DNA of 64,000 nt from Megamonas sp. UBA1796 (GCA_002319795.1 DCFU01000044.1:79904-143903); one strand, 5' to 3'; numbered from the stretch's first letter, positions 8,384-17,180 are shown. The notes: generated from the letters alone by a model not told the origin. Program-made: numbers and translations.

Positions 8384-9147
8384 GGTCTTGGCACGCTCCC
8401 TTCGTTCTCCATAGCTTCATATTCCTGCTGCGTTATTTCATAAAATTCCAGTCGGTCTCCCGCACGCAGCAGACTCGGATTTTCCTGATCCTCTGGACGA
8501 AACAAAGCAAGCGGCGTACGTCCGATCAGCTGCCAGCCACCAGGCGTTTCCAACGGATATACCCCCGTCTGTGAACCCGCAATGCCTACTGAGCCTTTCG
8601 GTATTGCCAACCGCGGCGATTTGCGCCGCGGTGTCGCGATGCACGCAGGCAAACCTCCCACATAAGGAAACCCTGGTGCAAAGCCAATCATGTACACCAG
8701 ATACGCACCACCCGCATGCAGGTGGATCACTTCCTGTGCCGTCATCCCATGATATTCGGCGACCGCTTCGAGATCCGGGCCATAAGCACCACCATAACAT
8801 ACAGGAATGCGCACACAGCGCGGCTCATCTTGTGCGGCAATTTCAATTCCACTTAAAAGCTTTTGCAGGTACCGCACCACTGCCTGATAAGAATACGCCT
8901 GCTCGGGATCCGGCTGCAAAAGGCCCTCTCCACAAATCTTCGCCGGATCATAAAATACCGTAACGCCGGTAAAAGCTTCAACATATTCTGTCATCCCCTT
9001 GAAGGGATGCTGCTCCAGACATGCCGCAAATGCCCGTACCGCCTGATGGACTACCGGGTCTATTTTTGTATCAAAGGATACAAGTACAGCGGCTTCTCCG
9101 ACAGGCAAGAGTTTCGCGTTCCGCAATTTTTCCCTTATATCATCCAA
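8380..9147 (-). CDS. pxpB: 5-oxoprolinase subunit PxpB (KipI family), copy 1
   Basis: Carboxyltransferase-domain partner of PxpC in the 5-oxoprolinase complex. The open frame extends to 9282, but the upstream part overlaps ycsI. I place the start at a TTG at 9147 with AAGG six bases before it, giving 255 residues, the expected family length, beginning just before the conserved LLPVGEAAVLV. The characteristic GFAPGFPYVGGLP motif lies near residue 145, followed by GSVGIAGSQTGVYP and GGWQLIGRTP. It lies 17 bases after ycsI and overlaps pxpC1 by ATGA. Confidence 0.9.
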   Translation of the reverse strand: MDDIREKLRNAKLLPVGEAAVLVSFDTKIDPVVHQAVRAFAACLEQHPFKGMTEYVEAFTGVTVFYDPAKICGEGLLQPDPEQAYSYQAVVRYLQKLLSGIEIAAQDEPRCVRIPVCYGGAYGPDLEAVAEYHGMTAQEVIHLHAGGAYLVYMIGFAPGFPYVGGLPACIATPRRKSPRLAIPKGSVGIAGSQTGVYPLETPGGWQLIGRTPLALFRPEDQENPSLLRAGDRLEFYEITQQEYEAMENEGSVPRP

Positions 9148-9164
9148 AATATCACCTTCCCTTG

Positions 9165-9959
9165 TTACAAAACACCAAATTTTTCCTCTTTCATATCTGT
9201 TATGAACATATACCCTGGTGCATGCGTGATCATAAGCTCCGGTCTGACCTGCATAGCTGCCGCCTGCGGCGTAACACCGCAAGCCCAGAACACCGGAATC
9301 TCGCCTTCTTTAATTGTGACGGCATCTCCAAAATCCGGTTTAAAAATATCCTTTATCCCTATAGCGGCCGGATTGCCAATATGCACCGGCGCACCATGGA
9401 CTGCAGGAAAGCGCGAGGTTACCTGCACCGTGCGTACAAGATCTTTTTCTGGTATTGGCCGCATGCTCACAACCAGCGGTCCCGCAAAACGACCAGCCGG
9501 AATGCAGGGAATAATGGTCTTGAACATCGGTACATTGCATTTTTCCTCAATATGGCGTACCGGAATGTCATTTTTCATAAGTGGGAATTCAAAAGTAAAA
9601 CTACAGCCGAGCAAAAAAGCAACCATATCATCTTCCCAATACGCTTTTATATCCGTGACCTCATCCTCCAGATTACCATGGCGGTAAATCCTGTATTTCG
9701 GAATATCCGTACGGATATCGGCTTCCGGTGCAACCATACCCGGTACCGGGGAACCAGGCTCCGTCACATCCAAAACCGGACAGGGTTTCGGATTTCGCTG
9801 GCAAAAAAGCAGAAAATCAAATGCCAGATCCTTCTTCAATATGGCCAGATTCGCCTGCGTAAACCCGCTGGCAATCCCGGCTGTAGGTTTGAGCCACTCA
9901 TTCCTGCGGAACATCATTCTCGCCTCTTGCGGCGTCAGTTTTTCCAAGTCTCTCTGCAT
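9165..9959 (-). CDS. ycsI: YcsI / DUF1445 family protein (putative hydro-lyase)
   Basis: A 264-residue soluble protein of the YcsI family (older name UPF0317, annotated as putative hydro-lyase; some relatives are D-glutamate cyclases). Visible conserved stretches are AGIASGFTQANLAIL near residue 28, DIRTDIPKYRIY near 80, LLGCSFTFE near 116, and FWACGVTPQAA near 225. A GGAGG site precedes the ATG. Its position between the YcsG carrier and pxpB matches Bacillus. A D-glutamate/5-oxo-D-proline link would fit a pyroglutamate operon, but the reaction is not shown by sequence. Confidence 0.88.
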   Translation of the reverse strand: MQRDLEKLTPQEARMMFRRNEWLKPTAGIASGFTQANLAILKKDLAFDFLLFCQRNPKPCPVLDVTEPGSPVPGMVAPEADIRTDIPKYRIYRHGNLEDEVTDIKAYWEDDMVAFLLGCSFTFEFPLMKNDIPVRHIEEKCNVPMFKTIIPCIPAGRFAGPLVVSMRPIPEKDLVRTVQVTSRFPAVHGAPVHIGNPAAIGIKDIFKPDFGDAVTIKEGEIPVFWACGVTPQAAAMQVRPELMITHAPGYMFITDMKEEKFGVL

Positions 9960-10020
9960 ATATCTTTCCTCCTGTGTGAAAAAAATCCATCATAAAATAT
10001 GGTATGCCAACAGACAGCCC

Positions 10021-11241
10021 TTACATCAAAAACTGCGTGATAAAAGTACGGATACTCATCCAGCCCATTACAACAACAACTAAAAATCCCGCAACTGTCA
10101 TCCATACAGGATGCCTGTATTCCCCTATGATTTTTTTGTTATAGGCACCGACCAGTATCGAAGCTAAGGAAAGCGGCAGAATAAAACCGTTGATTGTGCC
10201 CACAACGACAAGAACCTTGACTGGCTGCCCGACAATAACAAAGACCAAAGTAGAAAAAATGATAAAGCCAATAATAATTTTGCTGTAATATTCGTCAATT
10301 TTCGAACTGAAGGATTTCAAAAAGGATACGGAGGTATAGGCGCAGCCGATTACGGAAGTTGTACCGGCAGACCATATGACGATGCCGAAAAGCTTATAAC
10401 CGATATCGCCGGCAGCTGCCTGAAATACGGAGGCAGCCGGATTGCCCGGATCAATGTAATAGCCGTGTGTAATAACGCCAAGTGCCCCCAGAAAAAGCAC
10501 AATCCGCATGACTCCTGTAATCAAAATTCCGCTGACCGCACTGCGTGTGGCTTGTGAAATGAATTTTATGCCGCTTACACCGGAATCGAGCAGGCGATGC
10601 CCTCCTGAAAAAGTAATATAGCCGCCAACGCTTCCTCCTACCAGTGTAATCAAAGCAACGATATCGATCTGGTCCGGCATGACCGTTTTGATAACAGCTT
10701 CGCCTACCGGCGGTAAGGCCGCTACGGCTACAAATACAGCCAGCAGAATCCGGATGATGCCAAATGTGCTTACAAATTTATCCATAATCTCACCGACACG
10801 CTCAAAGCAGAAAATCGATAACGCAATTGCGCCGCAGATTACGGCGGCAATCTGTGTCGGTATGCCAAAAAGTACATTCAGTCCCAAAGAGGCACCGGCA
10901 ATATTGCCGATATTAAAGCACAGCCCACCCAGGACAATCAGTATAGAAATAAAATATCCCAGTCCCGGCAATACCATGTTGCCGATTTCCTGCCCCCGTT
11001 TTCCTGAGGCGACAATGATACGCCATACATTGATCTGTACCACGATATCGATGATAACACAGGCCATAATTACAAAGCCAAAATTGGCACCGGTCTTTTG
11101 CGTAAATATCGTTGTCTGCATTAAAAATCCCGGACCAATTGCGGTAATTGCCATCAGAAATATTGCCCCGAGGTAAGATTGCATCTTCGTTTTCACTTGG
11201 AAGCGCTCTGCCTCTTTTTTCTGCTTATCTACTGTTGCCAT
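10021..11241 (-). CDS. ycsG: YcsG-type NRAMP-fold membrane transporter lacking canonical metal ligands
   Basis: A 406-residue integral membrane protein with about eleven hydrophobic segments, related to Bacillus YcsG and more distantly to NRAMP metal carriers. In the first helix, where NRAMP proteins have DPGN, this protein reads AIGPGFLMQTT, and the sixth-helix region reads GGYITFSGGHR instead of a MPHN-like ligand set. The metal site therefore appears absent. Placement between pxpA and ycsI suggests it carries a small organic substrate such as 5-oxoproline or a related amino acid; that is inference from context. The ATG at 11241 has GAGGAG upstream. A 190-base gap with no recognised feature separates it from pxpA. 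Confidence 0.82.
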   Translation of the reverse strand: MATVDKQKKEAERFQVKTKMQSYLGAIFLMAITAIGPGFLMQTTIFTQKTGANFGFVIMACVIIDIVVQINVWRIIVASGKRGQEIGNMVLPGLGYFISILIVLGGLCFNIGNIAGASLGLNVLFGIPTQIAAVICGAIALSIFCFERVGEIMDKFVSTFGIIRILLAVFVAVAALPPVGEAVIKTVMPDQIDIVALITLVGGSVGGYITFSGGHRLLDSGVSGIKFISQATRSAVSGILITGVMRIVLFLGALGVITHGYYIDPGNPAASVFQAAAGDIGYKLFGIVIWSAGTTSVIGCAYTSVSFLKSFSSKIDEYYSKIIIGFIIFSTLVFVIVGQPVKVLVVVGTINGFILPLSLASILVGAYNKKIIGEYRHPVWMTVAGFLVVVVMGWMSIRTFITQFLM

Positions 11242-11431
11242 TTTCTACACTCCTCATACACATGAACTTTCACTTTTTCCTTTTGTGCGAAAACAGCTGC
11301 TGACTGTTCCGCCTTGCTTTCATAGGGGGTGCCTTTACGGGACTTTTCCTGAAAACTCTTTTGATTTCACAGGCAAATCAGAATATATTGTTTTTACGGC
11401 CAAGTTTGCTATATCTGCTTTGTTCTGGCAG

Positions 11432-12199
11432 CTACCGGATGAAACTTCCAGAAGCGGCAATCTCGATATTGTTTTCCTGCAAAGCCGCCCGGATCTTCTG
11501 CGCAAACAGCAATGCCTTTTCACCGTCACCATGAATACACAATGTATCCGCCTTAACTGCAATTACCTTTCCGCTCAGTGTCGTAACTTTGTGCTCCCTG
11601 ACCATGGAAAGTACCTGACTGATAGCCTTTTCCTCATCCGTAATCATAGCACCTGCCTGACTGCGTGGTGTAAGTGAACCGTCCTCCTGATAGCTGCGGT
11701 CAGCAAAGACCTCAGAAGCGGTACGCAGGCCAACATGCTCGCCTGCCTTGATGCTTTCGCTTCCTGACAGCCCATAGAGTATCAGCGAACTATCGACATC
11801 ATAGACTGCGTTCGCAATGGCTTCTGCCAGCTTTGCATCACGCGCCGCCATATTGAAAAGTGCGCCATGCGGCTTCACATGCTGGAGCCTGCCTCCGGCA
11901 GCCTTGGCAAAAGCGGCCAGGGCTCCCACCTGATAAATAATCATGGCATAGGCATCCGCAGGTGAAACATCCATTTTTCTTCTGCCAAAACCCACAAGAT
12001 CCGGAAAGCCAGGGTGTGCACCAAGCGCTGTCCCGCTTTCCAGAGCCTGCCTGACGGTGTTCTTCATCACCGCGGGATCGCCTGCATGGAAGCCACAGGC
12101 AATATTAGCCGACGTTACCAGCGGAATCACCCTGCTGTCCATTCCCAAGGTATAATTTCCGAAACTTTCCCCTAAATCAGAATTTAAATCCACTTTCAT
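11432..12199 (-). CDS. pxpA: 5-oxoprolinase subunit PxpA (LamB/YcsF family)
   Basis: The TIM-barrel-like subunit that works with PxpB and PxpC to cleave 5-oxoproline with ATP. The 255-residue product starts with the family signature MKVDLNSDLGESFG, continues with TSANIACGFHAGDP near residue 35, GAHPGFPD near residue 65 and VKPHGALFN near residue 115. The ATG at 12199 has AAGGAGG ten bases upstream. An in-frame upstream GTG would add 24 residues but lacks a proper ribosome site. It heads the unit pxpA-ycsG-ycsI-pxpB1-pxpC1, behind its own promoter. Confidence 0.93.
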   Translation of the reverse strand: MKVDLNSDLGESFGNYTLGMDSRVIPLVTSANIACGFHAGDPAVMKNTVRQALESGTALGAHPGFPDLVGFGRRKMDVSPADAYAMIIYQVGALAAFAKAAGGRLQHVKPHGALFNMAARDAKLAEAIANAVYDVDSSLILYGLSGSESIKAGEHVGLRTASEVFADRSYQEDGSLTPRSQAGAMITDEEKAISQVLSMVREHKVTTLSGKVIAVKADTLCIHGDGEKALLFAQKIRAALQENNIEIAASGSFIR

Positions 12200-12275
12200 A
12201 CTCTTCTCCTCCTTATAAATTCCAGAAGAACAAATAAAAATGCCCTGCGACCCTGATGCAAAACCCATCACTCCG

Positions 12276-12311
12276 TTAAGAGCAACTCACATGCCAGCCG
12301 CAAGGCGTCAT
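12276..12311 (-). other. Possible 11-codon leader ORF before pxpA
   Basis: Within the roughly 140-base pxpA leader, ATG at 12311 opens an 11-codon frame ending TAA at 12276, with two Cys codons, one Trp and one His. No clear Shine-Dalgarno precedes it, so it may be chance. Confidence 0.15.
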
Positions 12312-12347
12312 TGCCAAGCTTATTCAATCTTCTTTCTATATTCTCAT

Positions 12348-12375
12348 ATTATACTTATTATTTTCAGAAAGTAAA
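12348..12375 (-). promoter_or_regulatory. Promoter of pxpA
   Basis: TTTACT (12370-12375), 16-base spacer, TATAAT (12348-12353) on the minus strand, directly after the pxpC2 terminator. Transcription would start near 12342 and leave an unusually long leader of about 140 bases; I see no known riboswitch in it. Confidence 0.6.
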
Positions 12376-12376
12376 A

Positions 12377-12424
12377 TTAAAAAAACCAATATCGCAGTTC
12401 AATATTTTTGAACTACGATATTGG
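12377..12424 (-). terminator. Strong terminator after pxpC2
   Basis: Sixteen-base inverted repeat with one mismatch, arms 12386-12401 and 12409-12424, loop of seven bases, followed on the minus strand by seven T. It isolates the lysR-pxpB2-pxpC2 unit from pxpA. Confidence 0.85.
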
Positions 12425-12430
12425 TTGCTA

Positions 12431-13384
12431 TTATATGCTATGTTTTTCCGGTCTAAGCAACATAGCCAAAGCTTTAAATATCTCATGCTGACCGCGGAAT
12501 CTTTTTACAGCTTCTGCATTGCAGACGGCTATAAACTCTATTTTATCTCCCGGAGCAGCTTGTGCTATCTTATAAAAATCCGCCTGGATAATGTAGCCTA
12601 TCTTAGAAAAGCCTCGGGTCGTACCATGATCCGGAGTTACTATGAATGGATGCCCTCCCTCGGAAATCTCAACCGCGCCCCACCCCGAGGCCTCCGACAC
12701 CGATTCATGCTCCGATACCACCAGCGGCGGTCCTGCCAATTCATAATCCATGCGGCCGGCCATATCTGACACAATATATCCGTTCCTAAAAAACTTTTGC
12801 TGTTCAGCTTCACTAAAATATCCAGTCTGCGGACCAAGAACCATAGAAAGCTCCCAGGGACTTCTATATCCTGGTACCCATTTCTCTGGCATACTGTACG
12901 GCGGCTGTCGGCAAGCAGCAGCATCACCGATTGACAACGAATCGCCCGTCAAAAGGGCTCTGCCTTCCAAACCACCTATGCCGGCAGCCGTATAGGTGGA
13001 ACGGCTGCCCATGACAGGCACAGAAGCAATGCCTCCCTGTACTGCAAAATAGGCACGCCGCCCTTTCAGAGCTCTGCCAAAGCGAAGCACCGCGCCTGCC
13101 GGTATAATGAAGGAGCTCCAGTTTGGCAGTTTCCGATCATCAATCACAGCTTGCATATCTGCTCCCGCAATAGCCGCAAATGCTGATTCATCGAAATGGA
13201 ACATGCCTCCCTCTTGCGTCATTTCCAGCACTGCCGCCCCCTTCTGATTCCCGGCCAGCAGATTGGCAGCCGCATATGCGTAAGGGTCCATAGCCCCGGA
13301 TATGGGAAGTCCCCAGGCCTGATATCCCCAGCGCCCGCTGTCCTGTATCGTGGTAAAGCTTCCCGGACGTATCACATTGATCAT
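12431..13384 (-). CDS. PxpC/KipA-family carboxyltransferase protein, copy 2
   Basis: A 317-residue paralogue of pxpC. It starts MINVIRPGSFTTIQDSGRW, has YQAWGLPISGAMDPYAYAAA at about residues 22-41, VPVMGSRSTY near residue 125 and DMAGRMDYELAG near residue 205. The ATG at 13384 overlaps the pxpB2 stop by four bases and has GAGG upstream. It is preceded by pxpB2 and a LysR gene and followed by a strong terminator, so it forms a unit separate from the complete pxp operon. Whether it works with the shared PxpA or acts on another lactam is not decided by sequence. Confidence 0.85.
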   Translation of the reverse strand: MINVIRPGSFTTIQDSGRWGYQAWGLPISGAMDPYAYAAANLLAGNQKGAAVLEMTQEGGMFHFDESAFAAIAGADMQAVIDDRKLPNWSSFIIPAGAVLRFGRALKGRRAYFAVQGGIASVPVMGSRSTYTAAGIGGLEGRALLTGDSLSIGDAAACRQPPYSMPEKWVPGYRSPWELSMVLGPQTGYFSEAEQQKFFRNGYIVSDMAGRMDYELAGPPLVVSEHESVSEASGWGAVEISEGGHPFIVTPDHGTTRGFSKIGYIIQADFYKIAQAAPGDKIEFIAVCNAEAVKRFRGQHEIFKALAMLLRPEKHSI

Positions 13385-14118
13385 GGTAGCACCTCTTCCA
13401 CGGCGACCACTGGCGCGTATATGCCATTCTCCACCATCTCGCGTAAAGCAAAATACTTTTCAATATCTATAGTCTCAAATTGCACATAATCACCCGCTGA
13501 CAATAAAAAAGGCAGCTGCCGTGATGCGTCAAAAATCCGCAAAGGCGTACGCCCAATGAGCCACCATTCACCCGGCCCCTCTATAGTATAAATTCCCGTC
13601 TGACTGGCACCGATTCCCACAGAGCCGGGTGGTACCATCCGACGTAGTATTTTACGCCGGGGAATACTGAAGGGGAGTTCACCCATATACGGAAAACCGG
13701 GAGTAAATCCCGTCATATAAACGAAAAAAGGACTGGCTGTATGTAAAGCCACAAGCTCTGTACGCTTAAGACCTGTCGCCCGCAATACATAATCCATATC
13801 CGGAGCCATGACACCTTCATAGCATACGGGAACATGCAGGACACGGCTGGCTTGCTGCCGCTCCGGCCGTGCCTCATAGAAAGCCTGCCTGGCAGCCTGC
13901 CGCACCTCATCTACTGTTGTTTCCAATACATCGAAATAAATCATGACAGAACAATAAGACGGCACGATTTCACGGATACCCACAGGCTGAATCGTCTGAA
14001 AGGCACGCACAAAGCCACGTATCCGCCCATACAGTTCTCTGGTGATTTTTGTACCGAATACAACCACCATACCGCCATCCCCTGCGAACCTGAACTCCGG
14101 CTCTGCAATCTGCTGCAT
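13381..14118 (-). CDS. PxpB/KipI-family carboxyltransferase protein, copy 2
   Basis: A 245-residue paralogue of pxpB with GFTPGFPYMGELP near residue 140, GSVGIGASQTGIY near residue 170 and GEWWLIGRTPLRI near residue 187, all family hallmarks. I use the ATG at 14118, which has GAGGAGGAA just upstream, rather than an ATG at 14160 inside the lysR gene. It starts 13 bases after the LysR stop on the same strand and overlaps pxpC2. Divergence from copy 1 is considerable throughout, so this is not a recent tandem duplication. Confidence 0.85.
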   Translation of the reverse strand: MQQIAEPEFRFAGDGGMVVVFGTKITRELYGRIRGFVRAFQTIQPVGIREIVPSYCSVMIYFDVLETTVDEVRQAARQAFYEARPERQQASRVLHVPVCYEGVMAPDMDYVLRATGLKRTELVALHTASPFFVYMTGFTPGFPYMGELPFSIPRRKILRRMVPPGSVGIGASQTGIYTIEGPGEWWLIGRTPLRIFDASRQLPFLLSAGDYVQFETIDIEKYFALREMVENGIYAPVVAVEEVLP

Positions 14119-14131
14119 TTTTCCTTCCTCC

Positions 14132-15022
14132 TCATACCTTCGGCATGCGCTCATGCACAAGCTTCATAAAGAGCTTCATGGGCAAAGAAAGCCATTTTTC
14201 CTTATGGTGTACCATATAGGCATGCATATTCCATTCCCTACCGCCCCAGGAAAGCCTGCAAAGCTGCCCCGCCTTAATTTCCCTGCAGACAGCTGCCAGA
14301 GGCAGCACCGCTACCCCCATGCCCTCACAGGCAAAATGCCTGACAAATTTCAAGCGCTCCATTTCAAGAATACGCGTGAGCTCAACGCCTTTTTTCCCCA
14401 GCATATCTTCCAGTACCGAAGGATAGCTGCTATTCGAATCTGTCAATATAAGCGTCTGCTGCGCAAAGTCCTGTTCTCGGAGATTTTGCCGGCCGGCAAG
14501 CACATGTGACGGAGCACTCACCAATACAATCGGCTCCGTCCAAAGCTCATGTGCCGTGAGATCCTCATCCCTGACCTTTTCTTCCAGATAGAACGCCAGA
14601 TCTATCATATTTTTGCGCAAAAGGCTCTGGAAGGAACGGCTGCTGCCCAGCTGCAGCCGCAGGGTAACCTTGGGATACAGCCGGGCATATTCGAGCAGCA
14701 CCTTATCCAGGTGGTATTCGGCAATTGTTTCCGACATACCAATTGACAAGCTGCCGACTGGTTCCTGATGTTTCCCCAATACAGCATGTGCTTCATCGTC
14801 CATGCGAACCATGCGTTCCGCATAGGTGTAAAGGCGTTCCCCATCCGCGGTAAGCATCAGGGAATGCCCCATACGTTCGAATAATGCAGTTCCAAGTTCC
14901 TTTTCCAAAAGCTGTATATGCGAAGTAACACTCGACTGCGTATAACCCAGCTGTCGTGCTGCCTCAGAAAAGCTGCCCAGCTTGACAATACTCATCAAAG
15001 TCCTTAGTTGCCGAATTTCCAC
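14132..15022 (-). CDS. LysR-family transcriptional regulator
   Basis: A 296-residue regulator. The N-terminal winged helix-turn-helix covers residues 1-60, with GSFSEAARQLGYTQSSVTSH as the recognition region, followed by a linker helix and a periplasmic-binding-like effector domain (LSIGMSETIAEYHLDKVL near residue 92). Start chosen at a GTG at 15022 preceded by GGGGAGGG; a longer frame reaching 15088 lacks a ribosome site and crosses the htpG terminator. It is cotranscribed with pxpB2-pxpC2, which is unusual because LysR genes are more often divergent from their targets. It is the likely regulator of the pxp genes; the effector could be 5-oxoproline or glutamate (inference). Confidence 0.88.
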   Translation of the reverse strand: MEIRQLRTLMSIVKLGSFSEAARQLGYTQSSVTSHIQLLEKELGTALFERMGHSLMLTADGERLYTYAERMVRMDDEAHAVLGKHQEPVGSLSIGMSETIAEYHLDKVLLEYARLYPKVTLRLQLGSSRSFQSLLRKNMIDLAFYLEEKVRDEDLTAHELWTEPIVLVSAPSHVLAGRQNLREQDFAQQTLILTDSNSSYPSVLEDMLGKKGVELTRILEMERLKFVRHFACEGMGVAVLPLAAVCREIKAGQLCRLSWGGREWNMHAYMVHHKEKWLSLPMKLFMKLVHERMPKV

Positions 15023-15041
15023 CAGATTTTCCCTCCCCGCG

Positions 15042-15081
15042 TAAAAAAGCCGCGTACCAGGCTTGCACCCAGCACACGGCT
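15042..15081 (-). terminator. Terminator of htpG
   Basis: Minus-strand hairpin AGCCGTGT / ACGCGGCT (15074-15081 with 15048-15055) followed by TTTTTT, 27 bases beyond the htpG stop. Confidence 0.75.
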
Positions 15082-15107
15082 TAACCACTCTGCCTTATTT
15101 CATTTTA

Positions 15108-17063
15108 TTACTTTGCCATAAGCTTAGCAACCTTATTGGCAAAATCAATTGGATTCTGCGGCAGGATTCCCTCAATGAGCAGTGCCTGCGTATAGAGCAA
15201 ATCACAGTAGTCCTTGAAATCTTGTGAATCCTTGCCTGCTTCATGCAAGGACTGCAGACGGGCAAACAAATCATGATGCGGATTAATTTCGAGAATATGC
15301 TTTGCTTTGAACATTGGATTGTCCATTTCAGAAAAGGCCTGTTCCATAGAAAGGCTTGGCCCCTGCGCATCTGACACAATACACACCGCACTCGACTTCA
15401 GACGCGTACTTACCTTGACCTCAGCTACCTTATTCCCCAGAATATCCTTAATGTCCTTCATAAGATCTTCATTTTTCTTGGCAATATCTTCAGTTTCCTT
15501 TTTGACTTCCTGCGATTCCACATCATCCAGTTCCAACTCTCCGCGGCTGATGGAATGGAACTGCTTACCGTCATACTCACGAATTGTCTCTATAGCGAAT
15601 TCATCGACAGGATCAAGCAGGAACAATACCTCCAGGCCCTTTTCACGCAAAAGCTCCATTTGCGGCAGTTTTTCAATATTTTCCTTGTCCCTGCCAGTCG
15701 CATAGTAAATCTTCTTTTGGCTCTCTGGCATACGATCTACATATTCTCTGAGGGATACAAGTTTCCCTTCCTGGGAAGTCGTGAAGAGCAGCAGATTCTT
15801 AAGCTTATCTACCGTATCTGTACCAGAATAAACACTATTATATATGCCAATCTTCAGGGATTTGCCAAATTCTGCCCAAAACTTTTCATATTTCTCGCGA
15901 TCATTCTTGAGTGTCCTCTCGAGTGTTTTCAATATGCTCTTCTCAAGGTTCTTGCCGATAACTTTAAGTTCACGGCTCTGCTGCAGAAGTTCACGGGAAA
16001 TATTCAGCGAAAGATCCGGGGAATCCACAAGGCCCTTCACAAAACGCAGATAATCCGGCAGCAGATCCTTACATTTATCCATGATAAATACATGACGCGA
16101 ATAAAGCTGAAGACCCGGTTCAAAATCCGTATGATAAAGATTGAACGGCGCATGTGACGGAATAAAGAGCAAGGATGTATATTCTACCGTTCCTTCTGCC
16201 TTGTTGTGGAAAATTTCCATCGGCTCTTCCCACTCATGGAATAGATTCTTAAAGAATTCATTATACTCTTCCGGCTTTATTTCTGATTTATTCCTTGTCC
16301 AAAGCGGCTGCATGGAATTCAAAGTACGCATCTCGTCGCGTTTAATCTTCTCAGCTCCCTCAATGGGCTTGCCGTCTTTGTCTTTCGGAGTTTCCTCGAT
16401 GACGAAGTTCATCCGGATCGGGTAGCGTACATAATCAGAGTATTTCTTTACAAGACTCTCGAGCTTATAGGTATCCGAGAAGTCTTCTTCTGCCTTCTCA
16501 CCATAAAATTCCTTGGCAAGATAAAGTGTGATGGTCGTACCACGTTTCTCTTTATCACATTCTTCAATGCTGTAAGAGCCATCACCGGTAGATTCCCAGC
16601 GTACTGCCTGCTTCTCGCCTGCCTTGCGCGAAACGATTGCCACTTTTTCTGCAACCATGAAAGCCGAATAGAAACCTACACCGAACTGGCCGATCATTTC
16701 CTTATCTGTAACCGCTGCATTTGATTCCTTGGCTTCCTTGAGCTTATCCAGAAAAGCACGCGTGCCGGATTTGGCAATCGTACCAATATTGTCAACGATC
16801 TCCTCACGATTCATGCCAATACCGTTATCGGAAATCGTCAGTGTATGCGAGGCAGCATCCGGAACAAGATAAATCTCGAAATTTTCGTCCCCCTCTAAGA
16901 GGTCACGATTTGTCAACGACTCAAAATGAATCTTATCGATAGCATCGGAAGCATTCGATACAAGCTCCCGCAAAAAAATCTCGTGATTCGTATAAATGGA
17001 ATGGACCATGAGGTCAAGTAATTGTTTGGTTTCCGCCTGGAACTCGTGCATTTCTTTTGCCAT
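15108..17063 (-). CDS. htpG: Hsp90-family chaperone HtpG
   Basis: Bacterial Hsp90, an ATP-dependent dimeric chaperone. The 651-residue product has the N-terminal GHKL ATPase domain, with ELVSNASDAIDK around residue 35, DNGIGM near residue 80 and GQFGVGFYSAFMVA near residue 120. The middle and C-terminal domains follow, with SREL near residue 365 and no MEEVD-type tail. The ATG at 17063 is preceded by AAGGGTG at good distance; the upstream in-frame GTG is part of that site. Expression is likely repressed by HrcA through a perfect CIRCE box in the leader, and it ends at its own terminator. Confidence 0.95.
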   Translation of the reverse strand: MAKEMHEFQAETKQLLDLMVHSIYTNHEIFLRELVSNASDAIDKIHFESLTNRDLLEGDENFEIYLVPDAASHTLTISDNGIGMNREEIVDNIGTIAKSGTRAFLDKLKEAKESNAAVTDKEMIGQFGVGFYSAFMVAEKVAIVSRKAGEKQAVRWESTGDGSYSIEECDKEKRGTTITLYLAKEFYGEKAEEDFSDTYKLESLVKKYSDYVRYPIRMNFVIEETPKDKDGKPIEGAEKIKRDEMRTLNSMQPLWTRNKSEIKPEEYNEFFKNLFHEWEEPMEIFHNKAEGTVEYTSLLFIPSHAPFNLYHTDFEPGLQLYSRHVFIMDKCKDLLPDYLRFVKGLVDSPDLSLNISRELLQQSRELKVIGKNLEKSILKTLERTLKNDREKYEKFWAEFGKSLKIGIYNSVYSGTDTVDKLKNLLLFTTSQEGKLVSLREYVDRMPESQKKIYYATGRDKENIEKLPQMELLREKGLEVLFLLDPVDEFAIETIREYDGKQFHSISRGELELDDVESQEVKKETEDIAKKNEDLMKDIKDILGNKVAEVKVSTRLKSSAVCIVSDAQGPSLSMEQAFSEMDNPMFKAKHILEINPHHDLFARLQSLHEAGKDSQDFKDYCDLLYTQALLIEGILPQNPIDFANKVAKLMAK

Positions 17064-17112
17064 TATATCTGTCACCCTTCATTTGAAAAATTTAGAACTG
17101 AATTGCATATTG

Positions 17113-17139
17113 TTAGCACTCGTTCTTTATGAGTGCTAA
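17113..17139. promoter_or_regulatory. CIRCE operator (HrcA site)
   Basis: TTAGCACTC (17113-17121), nine-base spacer, GAGTGCTAA (17131-17139): a perfect match to the CIRCE consensus. It lies between the htpG promoter and start codon, where HrcA would block transcription. Confidence 0.95.
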
Positions 17140-17151
17140 AATCTATAAATA

Positions 17152-17180
17152 ATAGTACATCACAAAAAGCAAAAAGTCAA
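17152..17180 (-). promoter_or_regulatory. Sigma-A promoter of htpG
   Basis: TTGACT (17175-17180), 17-base spacer, TACTAT (17152-17157) on the minus strand, immediately upstream of the CIRCE box. Confidence 0.7.
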
